Shown here piece after piece: positions 1-8,739 of a stretch of 60,450 nt of DNA. The notes under the pieces were generated by a model. That model was given only the letters and a program-made list of their open reading frames with translations. It had not been told where the DNA came from and searched no databases. Origin of the DNA: CAYTSW01 sp964440605 (lineage in GTDB: Bacteria; Planctomycetota; Phycisphaerae; Phycisphaerales; UBA1924); assembly GCA_964440605.1 (NCBI GenBank), contig CAYTSW010000004.1, positions 1 to 60,450 on the forward strand, written 5' to 3'. Numbering within the stretch: the first letter of the stretch is position 1; each line of letters begins with the position of its first letter. Both the position numbers and the translations under genes were made by a program.

Positions 1-3
1 GGG

Positions 4-987
4 TCAGTCGCGGCGGAAGCCGACGGGGTGCTCCACCAGCGAGTAGAGTTCGCGGAGAAAGGTCATGCCGAGGAAGCCGGCGAGGGAGAGGCCGACAAGG
101 ACGAGGGCGGCGGACCAGAGCCCGGCTCCGGCGAGCCAGGCGGTGGCGTAGAGGGTGAGCCAGAGGGAGCCGTAGCGTTGAACCTTGTGGGCGGCGCGGA
201 GGCGTGACGAGGTGCCGCGGACCTTCCACCAGGCGACGAAGACGAACAGCACGAAGAGGCCAAGGAGGGGGAGAAGGACGACGATCGGGACTTCGTCGGG
301 CCACCAGGCTCCGGTGCGTCGATAGCCGATCCACAGGAGGAGCCCGGTCCAGAAGGCCCAGCCGAGGGCGGCGAGGCCGAGGACGGGCGGGGAGAGCTTG
401 GGGCGGCGTTCGGCGAGCCGGTGGGTGAGCAGGCCGACGAAGAGGGCGTGGCTCATCGCCCAGATGACGGGATAGATGAAGGCGAGGCGAGGGTTTGGGG
501 TGAGCATGTGCCCGGCATAGATCACGCCGACGAGGACGAGCCCGACGGAAGGGACGGACTTGAGAGCGCCGTTGTAGGCGACGATGGCGGCGGCGACCGC
601 GGCGGTCATCACGACCGCGGCGAGGCCCATCGTCGCGGCGGCGAGGATCGAGACCACGAGGCTGAGCGAAATGAGCACGGCCGCGGTCTCGATGGTGACT
701 CGGCCCGAGGGGATCGGGCGCTCCGGGTGCAGCGCGCGGTCGCGGCGGTGGTCCATCGCGTCGTTGAGCACCATCGCGAACGAGAACAGCGCGATGGCCA
801 TCACCGCTCCCGCGACCAGGAGAAGGGCGAGTTGTGTGGTCTCGAGCGGCAGCGGGGCGGAGCCGGCTTCGGTCGGGCTGCTGCGCGTCCAGAGGATGAC
901 GAACCAGATGTTGCCGACGGCAGCGACGGCGTTGGTGATCCGCGTGAGATGGAGGATGGGCGAGAGACGCGCCACCAGGGAGTCCAT
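4..987 (-). CDS. UbiA-family prenyltransferase
   Basis: Integral membrane protein of 327 aa that should transfer a polyprenyl group to an acceptor such as an aromatic ring or sugar phosphate. The first Asp-rich motif of the family is visible around residue 75-83 (NDAMDHRRD, i.e. NDxxDxxxD), followed by RPIPSGR, which is typical of UbiA proteins. Many hydrophobic segments run through the chain, in line with a 7-9 helix fold. A clear second DxxxD motif is not obvious, so the substrate cannot be named. The gene diverges from ribH with about 50 bp between the start codons. Family assignment is firm; UbiA proper, MenA-like or a decaprenyl-phosphate enzyme all remain possible. Confidence 0.8.
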   Translation of the reverse strand: MDSLVARLSPILHLTRITNAVAAVGNIWFVILWTRSSPTEAGSAPLPLETTQLALLLVAGAVMAIALFSFAMVLNDAMDHRRDRALHPERPIPSGRVTIETAAVLISLSLVVSILAAATMGLAAVVMTAAVAAAIVAYNGALKSVPSVGLVLVGVIYAGHMLTPNPRLAFIYPVIWAMSHALFVGLLTHRLAERRPKLSPPVLGLAALGWAFWTGLLLWIGYRRTGAWWPDEVPIVVLLPLLGLFVLFVFVAWWKVRGTSSRLRAAHKVQRYGSLWLTLYATAWLAGAGLWSAALVLVGLSLAGFLGMTFLRELYSLVEHPVGFRRD

Positions 988-1038
988 GTCGGGATGCTAT
1001 CGCGTGCCGGGCGGGGCACTGTCTATCATCCCGGCCCC

Positions 1039-1530
1039 ATGCACAGGCAGCAGGAACAAGCCGGCCCCGGGCAGCGCGCAGCGCCGCGTGTTACGATCGT
1101 CGTGAGCGACTACAACGCGTGGATCACCGAGAGGCTGCTGGCGGGCGCGATGTCGGCCGCCGAGCGCCGCGCGCCGGACGCGGCGTTTCCGGTGTTGCGT
1201 GTGCCGGGGTCGTGGGAACTCGTCGCCGGCGCGGCAGCGGGGCTGACAGCGAGTGATGCGGTGGTCTGTCTGGGCTGTGTGATCAAGGGCGAGACGAGCC
1301 ACGACCGCTACATCAACACCGCGGTTTCGAACGCTCTGGCGCACCTGTCGGCGACGCACACCAAGCCGGTGGGCTTCGGTCTGCTGACGGTGGACGACGC
1401 CGAGCAGGCCGAGGCGCGAGCGGGCGGGGCGATGGGCAACAAGGGTGAGGAGGCGATGGACGCGGTGCTGGACACGCTGGCGTCGATCGCGGCCTTCGAG
1501 GGGAGCTCTGCGTCGAGCGGGGCGCGGTGA
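1039..1530 (+). CDS. ribH: 6,7-dimethyl-8-ribityllumazine synthase
   Basis: Penultimate enzyme of riboflavin synthesis: condenses 5-amino-6-ribitylaminouracil with 3,4-dihydroxybutanone 4-phosphate. The 163-aa product has the lumazine synthase signature LGCVIKGETSHDRYI (family GxVIxGxTxHxxxI, with the catalytic His) and the C-terminal NKGEEA motif. The ATG at 1039 is chosen because family homology begins soon after it (RVTIVVSDYN); the frame is open further upstream but there it lies inside the divergent UbiA gene. A TATCAT hexamer at 1024-1029 could be the -10 box, giving a very short leader. nusB follows after 6 bp, the common ribH-nusB pairing, and ftsY is joined to that. Confidence 0.95.
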   Translation: MHRQQEQAGPGQRAAPRVTIVVSDYNAWITERLLAGAMSAAERRAPDAAFPVLRVPGSWELVAGAAAGLTASDAVVCLGCVIKGETSHDRYINTAVSNALAHLSATHTKPVGFGLLTVDDAEQAEARAGGAMGNKGEEAMDAVLDTLASIAAFEGSSASSGAR

Positions 1531-1536
1531 CCGATC

Positions 1537-2013
1537 ATGGCGACCCCCCGCGACATCCGGCGTCTCGCGTTCCTCGCGCTGTTCCAGCTCGACGTCTCGG
1601 GAGAGATCGAGCTCGACGCGGTTCGCGCCTCGGTTGAGCACTCGGCGTCGGAGCTCAAAACCAAGTTCTCGCCTCGGGAGGTGGATCGCGCGGTCGAGTT
1701 CGCCCGCGGGGCGTTCGGCGAGCGTCGTGCTGCCGACCGCGCGATCAGCGAGCTGGCGCCGTCGTGGCCCGCGCACCGCCAGCCGGCGGTGGATCGCGCG
1801 CTCCTGCGCCTGGCGCACTTCGAGATGACGGGTGGGCGCACGCCGCCCAAGGTCGCGGTCGCCGAGGCGATACGCCTGGCCAAGGACTATTCCACGGACC
1901 GGAGCCCGGCGTTCGTCAACGGCGTGCTCGACAAGGTGCTCAAGCGGTTGGGCGCTACGCCGGCCGAGGCGCCGGACACGACAGGGACTCCAAGCGACGC
2001 CGGCGGATCATGA
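1537..2013 (+). CDS. nusB: Transcription antitermination factor NusB
   Basis: Small all-helical RNA-binding protein (158 aa) that works with NusE/S10 on boxA RNA in rRNA antitermination. The N-terminus (ARxxAxxALFQLD-like: IRRLAFLALFQLD) and the C-terminal block (KVAVAEAIRLAKDYSTDRSPAFVNGVLDKV, in family terms 'xxvaInEaVelAKxfgxxxsxxFVNGVLdkl') are diagnostic. It sits 6 bp after ribH, and its TGA overlaps the ATG of ftsY (ATGA, 2010-2013), so translation of the three genes is probably coupled. Length is normal for the family. Confidence 0.95.
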   Translation: MATPRDIRRLAFLALFQLDVSGEIELDAVRASVEHSASELKTKFSPREVDRAVEFARGAFGERRAADRAISELAPSWPAHRQPAVDRALLRLAHFEMTGGRTPPKVAVAEAIRLAKDYSTDRSPAFVNGVLDKVLKRLGATPAEAPDTTGTPSDAGGS

Positions 2014-2951
2014 AGCTCTTCAAGTCGGTCTATTCCAAGGTCAAGCAGGGGCTCGCCAAGACGCGCGACACGTTCGTCGGCGGGCTGCGGTCGATGCTGC
2101 TCGGGCGCAAACTCGACGAGCAGCTCATCCGCGAGCTCGAGGGTCGCCTGGTGCAGAGCGACGTGGGCGTCAAGACGGCGCTCAAGCTCATCGACGGCGT
2201 GAAGAAGGCCTACCGCGACGGCTCGATGAAGACGGGCGACGAGGTGCTCGAGTACCTCAAGAAGGAGCTCAAGGCGCTGTGGCCCGCAGAGGATCGCGAG
2301 CTGAAGTTCGCGCCGCCCGACGCGGGGCATCCGACGGCCATCCTCGTCGCGGGGGTGAACGGGGCGGGCAAGACGACGAGCGTCGCCAAAATCGCCAAGG
2401 CGCTGCGCGACCAGGACAAAACGGTCATGCTCGCGGCCTGCGACACCTTCCGCGCGGGTGCCGTCCGGCAGCTCGAGATCTGGTCCGAGCGGTTGGGCGT
2501 GCAGGTCATCAAGGGCCAGCAGGGGGGCGACCCCGCGGCGGTAGCGTTCGATGCTTGCGAAGCGGCGCTTGCGCGACAGGTCGACGTCCTGCTGCTCGAC
2601 ACAGCGGGGCGGCTGCACAATCAAGAGGCGTTGATGCGGCAGCTCACGAAGATCCGCGACGTGGTGGGGCGGAAAATCCCCGGCGGTCCCCACGAGGTGC
2701 TGCTCGTGCTCGACGCGACGACGGGGCAAAATGCCGTGCGCCAGGCCGAGGCGTTCCAGCAGGCGATCGACGTGACAGGACTCTTCCTGGCCAAGCTCGA
2801 TGGGACGGCCAAGGGCGGTGTGGTCGTCGCGATCCACGAGGCCACCGGCATCCCGGTGAAGTTCATCGGCGTGGGCGAGCGGCCTGACGACGTGCAGCCA
2901 TTCGACCCGGAGGCGTTCGTGGACGCGATGTTCGCCTCCGACGAAGCCTGA
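2010..2951 (+). CDS. ftsY: Signal recognition particle receptor FtsY
   Basis: SRP receptor GTPase that pairs with Ffh at the membrane for co-translational protein targeting. The 313-aa product has an N-domain helix bundle (residues 1-95) and a G domain with G1 GVNGAGKT (115-122), the DTFRAGA loop, DTAGRLHN, and the TKxD-like AKLDGTAKGG followed by GVGE and a C-terminal DDVQPFDPEAFVDA stretch typical of FtsY. The long acidic A domain of E. coli FtsY is absent, as in many bacteria. The ATG at 2010 overlaps the nusB stop, and homology starts at once (MKLFKSVYSKV), which supports this start. ffh is encoded at 56.2 kb. Confidence 0.96.
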   Translation: MKLFKSVYSKVKQGLAKTRDTFVGGLRSMLLGRKLDEQLIRELEGRLVQSDVGVKTALKLIDGVKKAYRDGSMKTGDEVLEYLKKELKALWPAEDRELKFAPPDAGHPTAILVAGVNGAGKTTSVAKIAKALRDQDKTVMLAACDTFRAGAVRQLEIWSERLGVQVIKGQQGGDPAAVAFDACEAALARQVDVLLLDTAGRLHNQEALMRQLTKIRDVVGRKIPGGPHEVLLVLDATTGQNAVRQAEAFQQAIDVTGLFLAKLDGTAKGGVVVAIHEATGIPVKFIGVGERPDDVQPFDPEAFVDAMFASDEA

Positions 2952-2982
2952 TCGCGCTCGCGACAACCCTGACGGAATCCCT

Positions 2983-3011
2983 TTGCGTCGAGCGGGCTTC
3001 GGTGCGATGAT
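2983..3011 (+). promoter_or_regulatory. Candidate sigma-70 promoter, leaderless phosphatase gene
   Basis: TTGCGT (2983-2988), a 17-bp spacer and GATGAT (3006-3011). The expected transcription start lies about 3018-3021, at the ATG at 3021, so the mRNA could be leaderless. Seen by eye only; hexamers match the consensus partially. Confidence 0.35.
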
Positions 3012-3020
3012 CGGCGTGTA

Positions 3021-4352
3021 ATGAGCGTGCCGCCGCCGAGCTCTGAGAGTTACAACCTGCCGCCCGCTGCCGTCGCGCGGGTGCTGGAGGTCACCCGTCG
3101 GCTGGCATCGACGTCCGATCTTGGTGCGGTGCTCGGGCGGATTATCGACGGGTTGCGTGATGCGCTGAGCGCCGAGCGCGCGAGTGTTTTTCAGTACGAC
3201 CCTGCCGACGACGTGCTCTTCGCAACGAGCGCCCACGGGTTGCCCAACGATCTGCGCATCCCAGCGGACAAGGGCATCGTCGGTGAAGCCGCGCGCACGC
3301 GGGCGATTGTCAACATCCCCGACGCCTACGCCGACGCGCGATTCAATCCGGCGATCGACAAGGCGACGGGCTTCCGCACGCGGAACATGCTGACGATCCC
3401 GCTGGTGGACTACAACGAGGCGCTGATCGGAGTTGCGCAGGTGCTCAACAAGCGCGATCACGCCGAGCACTTCACCGTCGAGGATGAAGCGGTAGCGCGA
3501 GCGTTGGCGGATCAGGCGGCGGTGGCGCTCAAGCGCGCGGCGCTGCTCGACGCCGAGCGCCAGGCGCACAAGTACGAGGCCGACCTGAAGATCGCCCGCG
3601 ACATCCAGCTGGCCGCCATGCCGGCCCGCATCCCTGAGTTCGACGGCTACGACATCGCCACGAGTTTCGCCCCGGCGGACGAAACGGGCGGCGATACCTT
3701 CGACGTGATCGACCTCAAGAACCACTGCGTCGGCGACACGAACGCGCGAGCAGGCGACGCGCTGCTCTTCATCGCCGACGCGACGGGCCACGGCGTCGGG
3801 CCGGCGATCTCGGCGGTCTCCGTGCTCGCGATGATCCGCATGGCGTCGCGGCTGGACGGCGACCTGTCGCGCATCGCCGAGGCGGTGAACCGCCAACTCT
3901 GCAGCGACCTGCCGGGCGGGCGGTTTGTGACGTGTTTTCTTGGAGCGCTGAACGTGACGGGGCACGTGCTGCGTTGGCACTCGTCGGGCCAGGCGCCGAT
4001 CGTGTTCGTGCCGCACCCGGCGAATGGGGGCGAGCCGGTGGTGCTGGGCGCGAATACCGGACCATTCGGGATCATGGAGGAGATGATCGTCGACGAAGTT
4101 GAACCATTTCACTTCCGCCCGGGCGATACGCTCGCGATCTTGTCCGACGGCTACTTCGAGGCAGCGGACGACTCCGATCCGCCCGAGATGTTCGGCATCG
4201 AGCGCGTGGTGGCATGCCTGCGCGAGGGTGCCGACGACTCGGCGCACGAACTGCTCGGCGAGATGCAGACGCGGCTGGCGGAGTTCACGAGGGCGGCCCC
4301 GGCCGACGACGATCGCACGGCCATCATCGTCAAGCGGCACCTCCAGACGTAG
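3021..4352 (+). CDS. GAF-domain SpoIIE/RsbU-type protein phosphatase
   Basis: Predicted soluble signalling phosphatase of 443 aa. Residues about 20-175 form a GAF sensor domain (LASTSDLGAVLGRIID..., NMLTIPLVDYN...), then a linker helix (AERQAHKYEADLKIARDIQLA) leads into a PPM-type SpoIIE domain (about 195-440) with metal-binding acidic clusters (ADETGGDTFDV, IADATGHGVGPA, LSDGYFEA, DDDRTAII). RsbU-like enzymes dephosphorylate anti-sigma antagonists. The gene is followed after 32 bp by an ECF sigma gene and a Ser/Thr kinase on the same strand, so a shared phosphorylation circuit is plausible but not shown. No membrane segment is evident. Confidence 0.85.
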   Translation: MSVPPPSSESYNLPPAAVARVLEVTRRLASTSDLGAVLGRIIDGLRDALSAERASVFQYDPADDVLFATSAHGLPNDLRIPADKGIVGEAARTRAIVNIPDAYADARFNPAIDKATGFRTRNMLTIPLVDYNEALIGVAQVLNKRDHAEHFTVEDEAVARALADQAAVALKRAALLDAERQAHKYEADLKIARDIQLAAMPARIPEFDGYDIATSFAPADETGGDTFDVIDLKNHCVGDTNARAGDALLFIADATGHGVGPAISAVSVLAMIRMASRLDGDLSRIAEAVNRQLCSDLPGGRFVTCFLGALNVTGHVLRWHSSGQAPIVFVPHPANGGEPVVLGANTGPFGIMEEMIVDEVEPFHFRPGDTLAILSDGYFEAADDSDPPEMFGIERVVACLREGADDSAHELLGEMQTRLAEFTRAAPADDDRTAIIVKRHLQT

Positions 4353-4384
4353 GACGACACTCCGGGCGACCAGTAGCAGACGAG

Positions 4385-4945
4385 ATGACGGCGGCGACGG
4401 TGCAGCAGGATCCACACTCCACTCCGGGCTTCGACGATGGTGCTTTGTACGAAGAGTTGCGGTCGACCGCCGCGCGCCTCATGCAGCGTGAGCGTCGCGA
4501 TCACACGCTGACGCCCACGGCGCTCGTGCACGAGGCGTACCTGCGTCTGGACGCCAACGCGCGGGCGTCCGAGGGCCGTGAGTTGGATCGGCTGACGTAC
4601 CTCAAGTTCGCGGTGCGGGTGATGAGGCAGGTGCTCGTCGACCACGCGCGCCGGCGCGGTGCCGCCAAGCGTGGCGGGCCGGATGCGCTGCGTGTCTGGG
4701 TGCACGACATCGGGGCCGACGATCGAGCGCGGGACATCCTCGAGCTCGACGATCTGCTCACGCGGCTGGCGAGCCTGGACGAGCGGCGTGCGCGCGTGGC
4801 CGAGCTGCGCATCCTCGGGGGCGTGGGCAACGCCGAAGCCGCCGCTGTGCTGGGCATCGCGCGTTCGACCGCGGCGACGGACTGGAGCGTCGCGCGGGCG
4901 TGGCTGGCGGCGCAGTGGGATGGCGAGGGAAGGAAGGATGGCTGA
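4385..4945 (+). CDS. ECF RNA polymerase sigma factor (Sig-70_X6 / planctomycete type)
   Basis: Sigma factor of 186 aa. The sequence LYEELRSTAARLMQRER..., TALVHEAYLRL and VDHARRRGAAKRGG matches the planctomycete ECF class (TIGR02999-like, Sig-70_X6) in which region 2 resembles LxxLARxxLxxE. The C-terminal region 4 helix-turn-helix is seen at LRILGGVGNAEAAAVLGIARSTAATDWSVARAWL. These factors usually stand next to a Ser/Thr kinase, as here: the stop codon overlaps the start of the kinase gene by 8 bp. The ATG at 4385 gives the normal length. No anti-sigma gene is adjacent, so control may be through phosphorylation (inference). Confidence 0.9.
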   Translation: MTAATVQQDPHSTPGFDDGALYEELRSTAARLMQRERRDHTLTPTALVHEAYLRLDANARASEGRELDRLTYLKFAVRVMRQVLVDHARRRGAAKRGGPDALRVWVHDIGADDRARDILELDDLLTRLASLDERRARVAELRILGGVGNAEAAAVLGIARSTAATDWSVARAWLAAQWDGEGRKDG

Positions 4946-7334
4946 CGCACGTTTCACCCGGCTCGCCCAGCGCTTCCTCGAGCTGCGCGGCGCTTCACCA
5001 GCCGAGCGCGAAGCCGCCCTGGCGCGGCTCGAGCGTGACGACCCCGCGTTCGCGGATGAACTGCGAGCAATGATCCATGCCGACGGCGACGCTTCGACGC
5101 TCGACCGCGTGAGCGAGGCGTTCGTGCCGGCGCGTCGTTCGCTGCTTGAGGACGCGGGCGCGACGGGGAGCGTGATCGGGCCTTACACACTCGTGCGGGT
5201 GCTCGGGGAGGGGGCGTACGCGACGGTCTGGCTCGCGCGTCAGCACCAGCCGGTGGAGCGCGACGTGGCGATCAAGATGTTGCGTGGTGCCGCGGCGTCG
5301 GGACTGTCACGCGAACGCTTTCGGATCGAGCGGCGCGCGCTCACGCTGCTCGATCATCCGTCGATCGCGCGGGTGCTCGACGGCGGCATCACGCCCGACG
5401 GCGCCCCGTACCTCGTCATGGAGCACGTCCCGGGCGTGCCGATCACGGCGTACGCGGCCAGCAACACGCTCGATCTCCAGGATCGCGTCGAGCTGGCGGC
5501 ACAGCTGGCGGCGGCGGTATCGTTCGCGCACCAGCACGCGGTGATCCATCGCGATCTGAAGCCGAGCAACGTCCTGGCATTCTACGACGGGACGCGGCAC
5601 GTCGTCCGCGTGATCGACTTCGGCATCGCCAAGGCCATCGCGCTCTCCAACGACGCACCCACGCTGACGCGCGAGGGCGACCTCATGGGCACACCCGGGT
5701 ACATGAGCCCGGAGCAGGCGGGGTGCGTCGACCTGCCCCCGGACACGCGCAGCGACATCCATGCCCTCGGCGTGCTGCTGTACGAACTGCTGACCGACCG
5801 CCTGCCCGAGCCCGAGATGCGTGTGCGGCCCGCGCACGCGTCGTGCGAGCTGTATTGGAAGGCCGAGTCAGCACGCGCCTCGTCGTGCTTGGTCGACGCG
5901 ATCGCCCCCCGTACGCCGCGCGTGCGTGACGAGTTGGACTGGATCATCCTTCGGTGCCTCGCGGTCGACCCTGCGCGGCGGTATCAGTCGGCGAGCGCCT
6001 TGCGCGACGATCTCCAGCGGTTCCTGCGCGGCGAGCCCGTGCAGGCCCGACCACCGACAATGTGGTATCGAGCACGCAAGACGGTCCGCCGGCACAAGGT
6101 CGCCAGCGCGATCGGCGCGACGGCGTTGCTGGCGTCGGTGGTGCTGCTGGCGGTGCTGTCGGCGGGTCTGGTAATCGTGGAGAGTGAGCGGCGCGAAGCG
6201 GAGGCGGCGCGGCAGCACGCCGAGGACGTAGGCGCGTTCGTGCTGACGATGCTCGACCCACGCAACCTGGCCAATCGCGGCGCGCAGACGACGCTGGTCG
6301 ACGTGTTCGACGGCTCGTACGAGCGGATCGAAGAAGAGTACGCCGACCAGCCCGCGTTGGCGATCGAGCTACACCGAATCGCGGCGGGGACGCTCCAGCC
6401 GATCGGGCAGGTGGACGAGGCGCTGCGGCATTATCTGCGTCAGGCCGAGCTCGCTCAAGCACTCTTCGGGGAGGACTCGCGGCAGGTGCTCACGGCGCTC
6501 AGCGGCGCGTCGACGGTGCTGGGGGAGCTCGGACGGTGGGAGGAGGCACGGGAGATCGACGAACGCACGCTCGCACTCGCCGAGCGGATCCTCGAGCCGG
6601 ACGATCCGGCGCGGCTCATCGCGCGTGAGCGTGTCGCTGAGCACTGGGCGCGCGAGGGACGGGTGGACGAAGCCCTCGCCGAGCAGGCGGTGGTGACGGA
6701 GCGCTTTCGCGTCATCGGACCGGCAACGATCGACCGCTACAAGAGTGAGATCGCGTTGGGCAGCATGTACTTCGCGCATCGCGAACAAACCGCTGCCAGC
6801 AATCCGATGCAACGCGCGAGGGAGACACTGAGCGTGGGCGTTGATGGCTTGCGGCGGCTCAACCCGAATCATGACTATCTGCTGCAAGGCCTCAACGCGT
6901 TGGGGGCGGTGCAGTGGGGGCTGGGCGAGCACGAGCAGGCCGTCGCGACGTTTCGCAAGATCATCCCGCTGGTGGATGCGCAGTTCGGCACCGAGGCGAC
7001 GCCGGCGTTCACCGTGCGGTCGAACCTGGCTGCCGCGCTCGAGGCGACGGGGGGGTACGACGAAGCTCTGGAAGTCCGCGAGGAGTTGGAATCGCTCGGG
7101 TCGACCCCTGACGCCGCGAGCGGCGCGAAGCGGCTGATCAGCGCGGCGCGGCACGCGCGGCTGCTGTTCATCCTCGAACGCGAGCGGGAAGCGATCGGGC
7201 GGGCGGAGCGTGTGCGCGCGCTGGCCGGCGACCACGTGCCCGAGACCGCACGGGAGCTGATTCGCGACATCCTGGCCCCCATCCCCTCCTCCGGCGCAGC
7301 AGAACGCCCCGAAGGGATGTCCGACGGGGCGTAA
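4938..7334 (+). CDS. Membrane-anchored Ser/Thr protein kinase with TPR-like repeats
   Basis: Protein of 798 aa. A short N-terminal helical region (1-75) precedes a Hanks-type kinase domain (about 80-370) with a glycine-rich loop (VLGEGAYATV), VAIK lysine, HRDLKPSN (204-211), DFG (227-229) and GTPGYMSPEQA. A single transmembrane helix (about 385-412) is followed by about 380 residues of TPR-like helical repeats (LGELGRWEEAREIDERTL, LGAVQWGLGEHEQAVATF), presumably outside the cytoplasm. ATG at 4938 overlaps the ECF sigma stop. The gene ends immediately beside the 3' end of the convergent tRNA-Arg (no intervening base). It probably acts with the ECF factor; the substrate is unknown. Confidence 0.92.
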   Translation: MADARFTRLAQRFLELRGASPAEREAALARLERDDPAFADELRAMIHADGDASTLDRVSEAFVPARRSLLEDAGATGSVIGPYTLVRVLGEGAYATVWLARQHQPVERDVAIKMLRGAAASGLSRERFRIERRALTLLDHPSIARVLDGGITPDGAPYLVMEHVPGVPITAYAASNTLDLQDRVELAAQLAAAVSFAHQHAVIHRDLKPSNVLAFYDGTRHVVRVIDFGIAKAIALSNDAPTLTREGDLMGTPGYMSPEQAGCVDLPPDTRSDIHALGVLLYELLTDRLPEPEMRVRPAHASCELYWKAESARASSCLVDAIAPRTPRVRDELDWIILRCLAVDPARRYQSASALRDDLQRFLRGEPVQARPPTMWYRARKTVRRHKVASAIGATALLASVVLLAVLSAGLVIVESERREAEAARQHAEDVGAFVLTMLDPRNLANRGAQTTLVDVFDGSYERIEEEYADQPALAIELHRIAAGTLQPIGQVDEALRHYLRQAELAQALFGEDSRQVLTALSGASTVLGELGRWEEAREIDERTLALAERILEPDDPARLIARERVAEHWAREGRVDEALAEQAVVTERFRVIGPATIDRYKSEIALGSMYFAHREQTAASNPMQRARETLSVGVDGLRRLNPNHDYLLQGLNALGAVQWGLGEHEQAVATFRKIIPLVDAQFGTEATPAFTVRSNLAAALEATGGYDEALEVREELESLGSTPDAASGAKRLISAARHARLLFILEREREAIGRAERVRALAGDHVPETARELIRDILAPIPSSGAAERPEGMSDGA

Positions 7335-7407
7335 CGACCGTGGGAGGGGTCGAACCTCCAACCTCTGGCTTCGGAGGCCAGCGCTCTATCCATTGAGCTA
7401 CACGGTC
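7335..7407 (-). tRNA. tRNA-Arg (anticodon CCG)
   Basis: The minus strand folds as a cloverleaf: acceptor stem GACCGTG pairs with CACGGTC, the D arm carries AGCTCAATGGATAGAGC, the anticodon stem CTGGC/GCCAG encloses loop CTCCGAA (anticodon CCG, reading CGG), and the T arm is GGAGGTTCGACCCCTCC. The discriminator is G and CCA is not encoded. The 3' end lies directly against the stop codon of the plus-strand kinase gene. Confidence 0.95.
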
Positions 7408-7506
7408 TTCAGGCGTCGGATGATACGATCGCCGCCCATCGCGAGCAACGCCTCGCCCTCGCCCGCTCCCTCATTCACCCGCACTTCGCGCGATACGGCT
7501 CCAACC

Positions 7507-8730
7507 ATGCGCACGGGCGAAGCCCTCTCCCAACACGCTTCGCGTCGGCACGTGCCGGCGGCCCTCGCGGTCACGTGGCTGGGCAGTCTCGGCACCGGGG
7601 CCGCGACCAACGGCGTCTATTTCGTCGCCGACCAGCGGTACGGCTTCTCGCCGCTGGACAACCTCCTCCTCGGCCTGGCGCTGGGGGCGGTGTACGTGGG
7701 CGGAGCGTTCTCATCTGGACCGGCGACGCGGCTGCTCACGCGCCGGCTTGGGCTGTCGCAGCGGACCTCGGTGATGCTGATCCTGAGCCTGCTCGCGCTG
7801 TCGTGCGCGGTCGCGGGGTGGGCCGACCGGGGTTGGATCGTGTGGCTGTTCGTGATCGTCTTCGCGCCGCTGACCGGCATGCTCTGGCCGCTGGTCGAGA
7901 GCTTCCTGTCATCAGGGCGGCGGGGGGCCGAACTGCGGCGGATCGCGGGGCACTTCAACCTGGCATGGGCCTCAGCGGTGTTCGCGGCGTACCTGTTCAT
8001 GAAGCCGCTGCTCGAGGTCAACGCCGCGATGGTCTTCTGGGGCCTGGCGATCGTGCACGCACTGTGCGTGCCGCTGGTGTTCGCGTTTCCGTGTTCGGCA
8101 AAGCCGCACGCCGAGGCGGCGCACGAGCACGATCCCGAGGAGCGGGCGCAGTATCGGCGGCTGCTGCACTGCTTCCGCCTGCTGCTGGTGGGCAGCTACA
8201 TCCTGTTCTCAGCCGCGACGCCGCTGTTCCCGGCACGCTTCACCGCGCTCGGAGTCGCGGACGCGGATCGCGTGCTCTACGCCTCCACATGGATGGCCGC
8301 GCGGGTCGCGACGTTCATACTCATGCAGCGGTGGCACGGCTGGCACGGGCGCAGACAAACGGTCTTCTGGGCGGCGGCGCTGATGACCGTCGGCTTCTCG
8401 GCACTCTTCGTCGTGCCAACGGCGGAACTGATGCTCCCCGCGCTCGCGCTCTTCGGCATCGGGATCGGCGCCACCTACGCCGCGGCGTTCTATTACGCGA
8501 TGGAAGTGGGGGACGCGGAGGTCGACGCCGGAGCGACGCACGAGGGCATGATCGGGCTTGGCTACACGTTCGGTCCGATGGCGGGGCTGGTCGCTGTCGG
8601 ATTGGTGCAATCAGGCACGATCCCGCCGGCAACCGAGCCGATCGCGGTCATCGTGTGTGTGCTGCTCACCTTCGGCGCGCTGGCGGCACAGGTGACGCGT
8701 GTCGCGCTGGCGCCGCCGCCCCGGGCGTGA
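7507..8730 (+). CDS. MFS transporter
   Basis: Polytopic membrane protein of 407 aa with about 12 hydrophobic segments, consistent with the major facilitator superfamily. An MFS-like loop is seen after the second/third segment (GPATRLLTRRLGLSQRTSVMLILS), and the second half begins near LLHCFRLLLVGSYILFSA. The ATG at 7507 is the best start because the protein otherwise carries an uncharacteristic polar extension reaching into the divergent tRNA gene. The substrate cannot be inferred. No neighbouring gene points to a pathway: the convergent sigma/anti-sigma pair lies downstream. Confidence 0.75.
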   Translation: MRTGEALSQHASRRHVPAALAVTWLGSLGTGAATNGVYFVADQRYGFSPLDNLLLGLALGAVYVGGAFSSGPATRLLTRRLGLSQRTSVMLILSLLALSCAVAGWADRGWIVWLFVIVFAPLTGMLWPLVESFLSSGRRGAELRRIAGHFNLAWASAVFAAYLFMKPLLEVNAAMVFWGLAIVHALCVPLVFAFPCSAKPHAEAAHEHDPEERAQYRRLLHCFRLLLVGSYILFSAATPLFPARFTALGVADADRVLYASTWMAARVATFILMQRWHGWHGRRQTVFWAAALMTVGFSALFVVPTAELMLPALALFGIGIGATYAAAFYYAMEVGDAEVDAGATHEGMIGLGYTFGPMAGLVAVGLVQSGTIPPATEPIAVIVCVLLTFGALAAQVTRVALAPPPRA

Positions 8731-8739
8731 TCTAATGCA

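Noticed and set aside
421..1038. Upstream extension of the ribH frame
   Set aside because: Lies over the divergent UbiA gene and has low-complexity composition; ribH homology starts after ATG 1039.
1887..4415. Very long minus-strand open frame (842 codons) opposite ftsY and the SpoIIE phosphatase
   Set aside because: It is a GC-driven shadow: Arg/His/Asp-rich low-complexity translation, while the plus-strand genes have clear family motifs.
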